Of a DNA stretch of 10,329 nt, positions 5,425-10,329 are shown one piece after another (the stretch's first letter is position 1; each line of letters opens with the position of its first letter). The translations under genes and the position numbers were made by a program. A model generated the notes under the pieces. The model did not search any database. It saw only the letters and a list, made by a program, of their open reading frames with translations, and had not been told where the DNA came from. This DNA is from Lentisphaeria bacterium UBA4640 (lineage in GTDB: Bacteria > Verrucomicrobiota > Lentisphaeria > Victivallales > UBA1829). The stretch covers positions 1 to 10,329 of the forward strand of contig DHMO01000015.1 of assembly GCA_002405835.1 (NCBI GenBank), read 5' to 3'.

Positions 5425-6639
5425 TTACTTTCCGGCGGAGAGGAAAGTGAGTCCGGGAAGCTGAATATCCATGCCCTGCCAGTGATTCAGGAACTGAACC
5501 GCGGCAAGCAGAACCCAGACAATCAGGCAGATCAGCGCGACACAGGAGGTCACGGTGAACAGCCAGTGCGCTTTCGGAGCCGGAGTTCCGGCAACATCAT
5601 AATCCGGAAGTTTGAAATCGCTCTTTTCGTCCGCATCTTCCGCGTTTTCTCCGGCGGATTCCTCCGGCGCGGACTCTTCCGCAACCGGCTCCTCATCGGT
5701 GGAAAGAACGGCGGCCGGTTCCTCCTCGACCGCGGGCTCTTCCACGGCGGGAGCGGGAACAAGTTCATCGACCTTGTCGACTTCGGGAGCTTCTGCAGGC
5801 GCGGCGGGAACCACCGGGGATTTCAGTTTAACGGTGCTGGCGCCGGGGATTGCGACTCCGCTGATCTTGACGGTCTGGGCGGATTCCGCAGCATCTTCTT
5901 CCATGGGCTGCGGCGGAACGAGCTTGACCGTGGCAGCGCCGGCAGTCGGCTTTGTGCCGAGACGGATGCTGGTTGTCGCAGTGCCGATCTTGATGCCTGT
6001 CGTAGAGGTGGCAACGCCCTGACCATGCCCGATCTTCTGGGCGGGTTTTGCGCCGAGGTGAATGCTGGTTGTCGCAGTGCCGATCTTGATGCCTGTCGTG
6101 GAGGTGCCGACTTTCGGAGCCGCCGCACCCTTCAGGGACGGGGCGGCATCTGCGACCGGCGGCTGTGCTCCGAGCGGAGAAGCCACGGCGGAACGCGCAC
6201 CAACGGAAAGCGGAACAGATTTCGTGGAAATCGGGGTGGAGTGAGTGGACATCACTTTCGGAGCCGGACGATTCAGGCGGACCGTTGCGGTCAGGTCGCT
6301 GTCGTCGACCGCCGCTTTCGGAACGCTGGAAATGCCGGAAAGGGGAATGCCCTTTGTAGAAGTTTCCACTTTTTTCGGGGAAAGCACCTGGGTTGTTCCG
6401 CCGGGCGTCAGCTTTTTGCCGAACGGGGAATCGACCGGTTTTGCGGCAAGCGGCTTCAGTTTTTTGAGCGGAATTGCCTGTGTTTTTTCGAGATCTTCCG
6501 CAGGAGCCTGCGGTTTCAGTGCGGCACGGCTGACTCTCACCGTGCTGGTTCCAACGCCCTCGTTTTCGGGAGTTCCCGTCCCGACCGGGGTCAGTTTAAT
6601 TGTCTTATGTCCGGTTCCGTCCGGCTTGATCTCTGCCAT
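5425..6639 (-). CDS. Disordered, tail-anchored Thr-motif repeat protein
   Basis: 404 residues, function not recognised. Residues 1-355 are low complexity (Pro, Ala, Thr, Lys, later Glu) and probably disordered. About 14 short motifs of the form (S/T)-T-x-x-(I/V)-x-(L/I/V), or a shorter variant, are scattered through it: KTIKL (12), STVRV (32), TTQVL (82), TSTKGIPL (93), TATVRL (117), ISTKSVPL (137), TSTTGIKI (179 and 211), TATTSIHL (188), TATTSIRL (220), AATVKL, AQTVKI, ASTVKL. Residues 285-345 are strongly acidic. One membrane helix (359-383) and a tail of about 20 residues end the protein, so most of it should face the cytoplasm. The Thr motifs could be phosphorylation or peptide-docking sites; that is inference. 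GAGGTG five bases before the ATG fixes the start. It is first in the operon with the 4165-5400 gene. Confidence 0.8.
   Translation of the reverse strand: MAEIKPDGTGHKTIKLTPVGTGTPENEGVGTSTVRVSRAALKPQAPAEDLEKTQAIPLKKLKPLAAKPVDSPFGKKLTPGGTTQVLSPKKVETSTKGIPLSGISSVPKAAVDDSDLTATVRLNRPAPKVMSTHSTPISTKSVPLSVGARSAVASPLGAQPPVADAAPSLKGAAAPKVGTSTTGIKIGTATTSIHLGAKPAQKIGHGQGVATSTTGIKIGTATTSIRLGTKPTAGAATVKLVPPQPMEEDAAESAQTVKISGVAIPGASTVKLKSPVVPAAPAEAPEVDKVDELVPAPAVEEPAVEEEPAAVLSTDEEPVAEESAPEESAGENAEDADEKSDFKLPDYDVAGTPAPKAHWLFTVTSCVALICLIVWVLLAAVQFLNHWQGMDIQLPGLTFLSAGK
5966..6106. repeat. 96-bp tandem repeat inside the Thr-motif protein gene
   Basis: A 45-bp block at 5966-6010 recurs at 6062-6106 with one difference (a to g), a period of 96 bp or 32 codons. 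It encodes the twin TSTTGIKIGTATTSI(H/R)L units. Weaker similarity extends to the left of each copy. Near identity at synonymous positions points to a recent duplication, and copy number may vary between strains. Confidence 0.85.
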
Positions 6640-6691
6640 GATTCACCTCAAAAAGTTAGTCCGAATGTTCTTTTCCATACTTTCAGGACTG

Positions 6692-6720
6692 AATATAGCA
6701 TAACCTTTTCCGTTCTGCAA
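6692..6720 (-). promoter_or_regulatory. Promoter of the two-gene membrane-protein operon
   Basis: On the minus strand, TTGCAG (6715-6720), a 17-bp spacer and TATATT (6692-6697) stand about 53 bp before the ATG at 6639. Both hexamers and the spacing are close to the sigma-70 consensus. Confidence 0.6.
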
Positions 6721-6759
6721 ATCAAAAAAAAGGCTTTTATGCATTTTTCCGTATTTTTC

Positions 6760-6787
6760 TTGATAAAAACTCTTTTTATGCTATTGT
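6760..6787 (+). promoter_or_regulatory. Promoter of the CpXC-GT2-larB operon
   Basis: TTGATA (6760-6765), a 16-bp spacer and TATTGT (6782-6787) precede the ATG at 6813. AGGAGG at 6802-6807, five bases before the ATG, is a near-perfect ribosome binding site. The promoter is divergent from the one at 6692-6720 and shares an A/T-rich spacer with it. Confidence 0.55.
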
Positions 6788-6812
6788 AATCCGCAGTAAT
6801 GAGGAGGAAATC

Positions 6813-7478
6813 ATGTCACTTGTTCGCGAAGAAATACTGAAATGCCCGAAATGCGGCGCGGAAAACCTGTTCCGCTTCTACGATTCCATCAACGTATCGC
6901 TCGACCCGGAGCTTAAAGAGAAAGTGCTCAACACCTCTCTCTTTAAAATGAAATGCTCAAAGTGCGGGTCCGAAACCGTCGTGCGCTACGACCTTCTCTA
7001 TCATGACATGTCCGACACCCGCCCCCTTCTCATCCAGTGCTGCCAGAAGAAAGAGGGATGGGAGAAAATCAACGAACAGAACGAAAATGTCCGCAAGATA
7101 ATGGCGGATATGAATCTTTCCAACGAATTTCCGCACCGCGTGGTCATCGGCTACACAGCCCTTCTTGAAGCGCTCCGCATCTTCGATGCCGGATACGACG
7201 ACCGGGTGATGTTTGTTCTCAAAATGGTTTTCGCCGCCATGCTCAAGCGCGATCACCAGGAGTGCAAAGGAATCCTCTTCTGCGGAAAAGACGACAAAGG
7301 ACAGCCCCTTTTCTCCGTCCTCGACGATGAGTTCAAGCCGAAGCTCTACAACCTCACGGAGGACATCTACAACAACATTTCGGAAAAACTTCTCCCGCTT
7401 CTCCCGCCCGAATCGGAACAGCATATTCTCATCGACCATGATTACATGCTCCCCTACATCAACAGAATCCAGGTGTGA
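6813..7478 (+). CDS. CpXC-domain zinc-binding protein
   Basis: 221 residues. Two Cys-x2-Cys knuckles, CPKCG (Cys11, Cys14) and CSKCG (Cys48, Cys51), flank a short beta-rich stretch, the arrangement of the CpXC family; RPLLIQ follows the second knuckle. The rest (about 85-221) is a mixed helical domain without a motif I recognise. No signal peptide, so probably cytoplasmic. The biochemical role of CpXC proteins is not established. Strong ribosome binding site and first place in a three-gene operon; the glycosyltransferase starts three bases after its stop. Confidence 0.8.
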   Translation: MSLVREEILKCPKCGAENLFRFYDSINVSLDPELKEKVLNTSLFKMKCSKCGSETVVRYDLLYHDMSDTRPLLIQCCQKKEGWEKINEQNENVRKIMADMNLSNEFPHRVVIGYTALLEALRIFDAGYDDRVMFVLKMVFAAMLKRDHQECKGILFCGKDDKGQPLFSVLDDEFKPKLYNLTEDIYNNISEKLLPLLPPESEQHILIDHDYMLPYINRIQV

Positions 7479-7481
7479 AAC

Positions 7482-8351
7482 ATGAAAACGCTGCCACTGA
7501 CTATTGCCATTGCAACATACAACCGAGCCCACTACTTACGCCAAACGCTCCAAAGCATCGTAGGTTCAGATGCTCGACCACTCGAAGTCTTGGTTCTTGA
7601 CGATGGATCAAAAGATAACTCCGCGCAAGAAATCACCAAAAGTTGCTCCATCCCGATTCAATATTTTTATCAGCAGAATCAAGGGCCGGCCACCAGCAGA
7701 AACATACTTGCAGAAAAAGCGGCTGCACCATACATTCTTTTTCTCGATGATGATGATCTGCTTGAACCGGATGCTCTTTCCTGTCTCTGTTCCACAGCAG
7801 AGCAACATAATGGGACAGGAGTTGTCTATTCCCAGTATACCCGCATCGATGCAGAGGGGCTCCCCCTCCCTTCACGCTTAAAACGTAAAAATTACCCATC
7901 TGGATTAATTTTTCCAACGCTGTTTCAGATGAATCTAATTTTGCCCAGTGCGACACTGATCCCAGTCCAACTGATTCGAAGAAAAAAACTTCGATTCAAT
8001 CCTTCGCTCCGGATAAACGAAGATTATCAGTTCTTTTTGAGACTTGCTTTAGACACTCCGTTTTTTGCAATCAACCGCCCCTTAATTCGCAGGAGGCGGC
8101 ATCAAAACAACCTCTCAAAGAGATCTGCAGCAACAGCAGCTTTGGAATATCAAATTCTGAAAGATTTTTATGAAAAGACCCCTGAGGCGGCTCAACAAAT
8201 TTCACCTGATATATACAAAAAACGACTGGCAGAATTACTTCTCAGAGAAGCAAAAGCGACAGAAGACACCGTACAAAAGCTAGCATTAAACCGCAAAGCT
8301 CTACACCTTTCTTTTTCTTGGAAAGCGCTTTTCCGTTCCATTATCCCATAA
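7482..8351 (+). CDS. Family 2 glycosyltransferase
   Basis: 289 residues with the GT-A fold of inverting GT2 enzymes, which move a sugar from a nucleotide-sugar donor. The N-terminus LTIAIATYNRAHYLRQTL is typical. LVLDDGS (Asp40-Asp41) binds the nucleotide, FLDDDDLLEPD (Asp89-Asp92) is the metal-binding DXD region, and INEDYQFFLRLAL supplies the Glu180-Asp181 acidic pair. No membrane helix, so a soluble or peripheral enzyme, probably acting on surface polysaccharide or protein glycans. The acceptor cannot be told. The gene looks poorer in GC than the genes on both sides, with more A/T at third positions, which suggests later acquisition. Three bases separate it from the CpXC stop, with AGGTG overlapping that stop, so translation may be coupled. 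Confidence 0.9.
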   Translation: MKTLPLTIAIATYNRAHYLRQTLQSIVGSDARPLEVLVLDDGSKDNSAQEITKSCSIPIQYFYQQNQGPATSRNILAEKAAAPYILFLDDDDLLEPDALSCLCSTAEQHNGTGVVYSQYTRIDAEGLPLPSRLKRKNYPSGLIFPTLFQMNLILPSATLIPVQLIRRKKLRFNPSLRINEDYQFFLRLALDTPFFAINRPLIRRRRHQNNLSKRSAATAALEYQILKDFYEKTPEAAQQISPDIYKKRLAELLLREAKATEDTVQKLALNRKALHLSFSWKALFRSIIP

Positions 8352-8363
8352 AAAGGAGTACAA

Positions 8364-9026
8364 ATGACCGAACCTTTTGCCAATCTGGATTTTGACAGGG
8401 AAAAACGCTGCGGCTTCCCCGAATTCATTTTCGGTGCGGGGAAAACGCCGGAACAGATTGCCGACATCATGAAACAGCTTCACAAGGCGGGAAAGCCCGC
8501 GCTGGCAACCCGGCTGAAACCCGAAGCAATCCCCGTCATCCGGCGGGAAATCCCCGAAGCGGAAATTCATGAAAATGCACGAACGGCGCTGATGCGCGAC
8601 TATGTTCAAAAGCGCCCGGGGACCGTCGCCGTGGTCTGCGCCGGAACCTCCGACCTGCCCGTTGCGGAGGAGGCCTGCGATACGCTCGCCATCTGCGGAA
8701 TCACCGCCCGGCTCATCCCCGACGTCGGCGTCGCGGGCATACACCGTCTGCTGAACCGCATTGAGGAAATCCGGAAAGCGGACGCCGTCATTGCCGTTGC
8801 CGGAATGGAGGGAGCTCTCCCGAGCGTCATTGCCGGACTCGTTGCGGCACCCGTCATTGCCGTCCCGACCAGCGTCGGCTACGGGGCATCGTTCGGCGGC
8901 GTCACCGCCCTGCTCGCCATGATCAACAGCTGCGCCTCCGGCGTAACCGTCGTCAATATCGACAACGGATTCGGCGCGGCCTGCGCGTGCGCAAGAATGC
9001 TGAATCGAATTCAAGTGACGGATTGA
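8364..9026 (+). CDS. larB: LarB, nickel-pincer nucleotide cofactor synthesis carboxylase
   Basis: 220 residues of the PurE-like LarB family. LarB carboxylates nicotinic acid adenine dinucleotide at C5 and hydrolyses the phosphoanhydride to give the dicarboxylated mononucleotide, first step of the nickel-pincer cofactor of lactate racemase and other LarA-type enzymes. Family landmarks: RCGFPEFIFGAGKTPEQI (15-32), VCAGTSDLPVAEEA (91-104), GVAGIHRLL (122-130), VAGMEGALPSVIAGL (145-159), PTSVGYGASFGGV (168-180) and VVNIDNGFGAA (197-206). Many homologues have roughly 20-30 more N-terminal residues; here the start is fixed by AAGGAG and an in-frame stop (the GT2 TAA) just upstream. Twelve bases separate it from GT2. 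larA, larC and larE are not in the window. Confidence 0.92.
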   Translation: MTEPFANLDFDREKRCGFPEFIFGAGKTPEQIADIMKQLHKAGKPALATRLKPEAIPVIRREIPEAEIHENARTALMRDYVQKRPGTVAVVCAGTSDLPVAEEACDTLAICGITARLIPDVGVAGIHRLLNRIEEIRKADAVIAVAGMEGALPSVIAGLVAAPVIAVPTSVGYGASFGGVTALLAMINSCASGVTVVNIDNGFGAACACARMLNRIQVTD

Positions 9027-9053
9027 CGGAGAAGTGACGGAACTGATGACGGA
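9016..9053. repeat. Four TGACGGA heptamers at the end of larB
   Basis: TGACGGA occurs at 9016, 9024, 9035 and 9047, spanning the larB stop and the gap before the convergent gene. Spacing is 8, 11 and 12 bases. Role unknown; possibly chance or a small slippage array. A CGGAAC/GTTCCG pair (9038-9043 with 9060-9065) overlaps it but makes no convincing terminator. Confidence 0.5.
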
Positions 9054-9746
9054 TTATTTGTTCCGCCGCTGATAGAGCGACCCGAAGCACCCGCCGTTCT
9101 TCTGCGGAGTTAATCCTATGACCAGCAGAGACGACGGATTTTCTTTCATGAAGATTTCGCCGTTTCCGGATGAAGGATCGAAATGTTCCCCGGAAACGCT
9201 CTTCCAGCCCATCGCCGTCAGCGACGCGCCGAGTGAAGAAAGCGTCTGCGGAACATCAAAATCTGATGAGAACGCACCGTACACTGCGTCACGCTTCGGG
9301 AACCGCATGGTCATCTGCGGTTTCGCACCCGGCGGCAGAGGAAATTCAGAAGGCCAGTCCTTCGGTTTCAAATCCGATGCGGGAATGTCCATGGAGAATG
9401 AAAGCACCGGATAAATTCCATGAACCGAAAGCAGAAGGATTCTGCGGCGGAGACCGTTTTTGAGTTTGATTTCCGCAAGCAGAGATTCTTTGTTTGCCGC
9501 AAAAACCGCATCCGGATGCATTTTCCGCAAATTTTGAAAACAGAGATCAAGCGGATTCTGATTCATCGAAACGCCAAGTTCCAGAGACTGGCCGTTCACA
9601 ATTACATTTTCGGTCCAGAGCGGCGAATTCCCCGCGACTTCATCCGGCACGATCGTTCCGTTTCCGGAAAACGGCCACAGGGAGAAGACCTCCGCGGAAA
9701 GCACGAGGGGGAAGAGAAGAAGAATCAGCAGTCCAGCCCGGTTCAT
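9054..9746 (-). CDS. Exported protein of unknown function
   Basis: 230 residues. The first 18 (MNRAGLLILLLFPLVLSA) are a signal peptide with likely cleavage after LSA and before EVFSLWPF. The mature part has no family I recognise; it contains beta-strand-like stretches, a Pro-rich FPLPPGAKPQMTMRFPKRD segment near the middle and a basic C-terminus. Probably periplasmic or envelope-bound. An open frame extends 102 codons further upstream but runs through the zinc-ribbon gene in another frame. I start at ATG-9746 because of the signal peptide and GGAGGG seven bases before it. Fourteen bases separate it from the upstream zinc-ribbon gene, so the two are one operon. Convergent with larB. Confidence 0.8.
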   Translation of the reverse strand: MNRAGLLILLLFPLVLSAEVFSLWPFSGNGTIVPDEVAGNSPLWTENVIVNGQSLELGVSMNQNPLDLCFQNLRKMHPDAVFAANKESLLAEIKLKNGLRRRILLLSVHGIYPVLSFSMDIPASDLKPKDWPSEFPLPPGAKPQMTMRFPKRDAVYGAFSSDFDVPQTLSSLGASLTAMGWKSVSGEHFDPSSGNGEIFMKENPSSLLVIGLTPQKNGGCFGSLYQRRNK

Positions 9747-9760
9747 CGCGGCGCCCTCCG

Positions 9761-10018
9761 TCAATTTCCTCCGCGCTGAGCCATCTTGAAGGCATTCGCC
9801 GCATTCTCCCAGCGGGCGACGATGGGCGCGAGAATAAAATCCTCCAGCTCCGCGGAGTAATCCAGATGAGTATTGCAGAACGGACACGTCGCGAACGTCT
9901 CGATATCCGCGGGAATAAGCATTTCTCCGCATTTCGGGCAGACAAGAAAACGAGCCTCCGGCATAGCTTCCGGATCCGGACGAGTAAAATGATATTTGGG
10001 GGGATTGATGTTTTTCAT
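9761..10018 (-). CDS. Small zinc-ribbon protein
   Basis: 85 residues. Two Cys-x2-Cys pairs (CPKCG at 27-30 and CPFCN at 45-48), separated by 14 residues, form a rubredoxin-like zinc ribbon. A short helical tail follows (LEDFILAPIVARWENAANAF). Cytoplasmic, role unknown. First gene of the pair with the exported protein. No strong ribosome binding site precedes the ATG; TTGAAT-N16-TATGTT lies immediately upstream and would give a nearly leaderless message, which I hold only weakly. Confidence 0.75.
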   Translation of the reverse strand: MKNINPPKYHFTRPDPEAMPEARFLVCPKCGEMLIPADIETFATCPFCNTHLDYSAELEDFILAPIVARWENAANAFKMAQRGGN

Positions 10019-10141
10019 ACCGGAAACATACCCCGTTTTTCCGAAAATTCAAATTGTTTTCGGAAATTTTTCAGAAGCCCGAGTCCCGGCAGAACAAGAG
10101 AGCTGCAGCCCTTTATTGATTCGCAGACTTTTTTTCTAACG

Positions 10142-10186
10142 AAAAAAGCCGATTGCGGACAACTCTTTCTGCTGTCGGCAATCGGC
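10142..10186 (-). terminator. Intrinsic terminator of the Pro-rich protein gene
   Basis: On the minus strand, GCCGATTGC pairs with GCAATCGGC (9 bp). After a C-C mismatch, GACA pairs with TGTC. The stem is followed directly by TTTTTT (10147 to 10142). It begins nine bases after the TGA at 10195-10197. Confidence 0.85.
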
Positions 10187-10194
10187 AAATACAC

Positions 10195-10329
10195 TCACCA
10201 GCGCGGCGGAGCTTCATGATGTCTCGGCGGCGGGGGCGGCGTCGGACGCGGCGCGGGTCTCGCCGGACCATCATAATGTCCCGGCGGAGGCATCGGGCGC
10301 GGTGCGGGTCTCGGCGGCGGAGGCGGAGG
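10195..10329 (-). CDS. C-terminal end of a Pro/Arg-rich repeat protein (partial)
   Basis: Forty-four codons and a TGA, open to the window edge. The peptide is almost all Pro, Arg, Ala and His. Two imperfect units can be seen: RPAPRPMPPPGHYDG, then ARPAPRPTPPPPPRHHE, ending APPRW. The strong terminator just after it and the ordered repeat argue that it is a real gene. Such tails occur on exported or surface-linked bacterial proteins, but nothing here identifies the body. The + strand also has open frames through this high-GC stretch; I prefer minus because of the terminator. Confidence 0.65.
   Translation of the reverse strand, partial: PPPPPPRPAPRPMPPPGHYDGPARPAPRPTPPPPPRHHEAPPRW

Noticed and set aside
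4717..6789. 690-codon open frame on the + strand
   Set aside because: It lies opposite two convincing minus-strand genes with promoter, binding sites and membrane segments. Its product is a shadow rich in Arg, Gly and His without domains, and its length comes from the low-complexity codons of the other strand.
9747..10052. 102-codon N-terminal extension of the exported protein
   Set aside because: It overlaps the zinc-ribbon gene in another frame and would bury the signal peptide inside the protein.

Overview
The window most likely comes from a Lentisphaerota/Victivallales-type bacterium, a gut-associated relative of Verrucomicrobia. The main clue is the first gene, which encodes an H-X9-DG pseudopilin carrying the VVIAIIAILAGMLLPAL helix that is massively expanded in that group. 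The dense, moderately GC-rich gene layout and the Pro- and Thr-rich low-complexity proteins fit this. The taxonomy is inference, since no marker gene is present.

Region 1 (1-2666) is the accessory part. A prepilin-like gene on the minus strand (175-888) is 'headless': it begins at the VVIAIIA codons and lacks the cleavage motif (K/R-x-F-T-L-I-E-L-L) that normally precedes them. The DNA encoding VVIAIIA is repeated exactly at the left edge (1-22, matching 868-889). Both copies are fused upstream to unrelated sequence at the same base, and both flanks carry TATnnTTATAAnA at the same distance. A divergent large serine recombinase starts 50 bp beyond the right copy. I read 23-889 as one mobile or recombinable prepilin cassette bounded by attachment-like sites placed in the conserved prepilin helix codons, with its recombinase at the end of the array. 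This is the best candidate for an undescribed system here: serine-recombinase shuffling of prepilin 3' modules onto a constant 5' head located elsewhere.

Region 2 (2654-4164) holds a Gfo/Idh/MocA oxidoreductase on the minus strand with its own promoter. Its 3' end overlaps the recombinase 3' end by 13 bp.

Region 3 (4165-6720) is a two-gene minus-strand operon with a clear promoter. First comes a disordered, tail-anchored protein with about 14 Thr-x-x-(Ile/Val)-x-(Leu/Ile/Val)-type motifs and a 96-bp tandem repeat. Second comes an N-terminally anchored membrane protein with a Pro/Glu linker and a possible OB-like C-terminal domain.

Region 4 (6760-9026) is a plus-strand operon: a CpXC zinc protein, a GT2 glycosyltransferase that looks less GC-rich than its neighbours, and LarB of nickel-pincer cofactor synthesis.

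Region 5 (9054-10329) is minus-strand: a Pro-rich protein tail running off the window with a strong intrinsic terminator, then a zinc-ribbon protein and a signal-peptide protein as a tight pair convergent with larB. No tRNA, rRNA, CRISPR array or transposase was seen.
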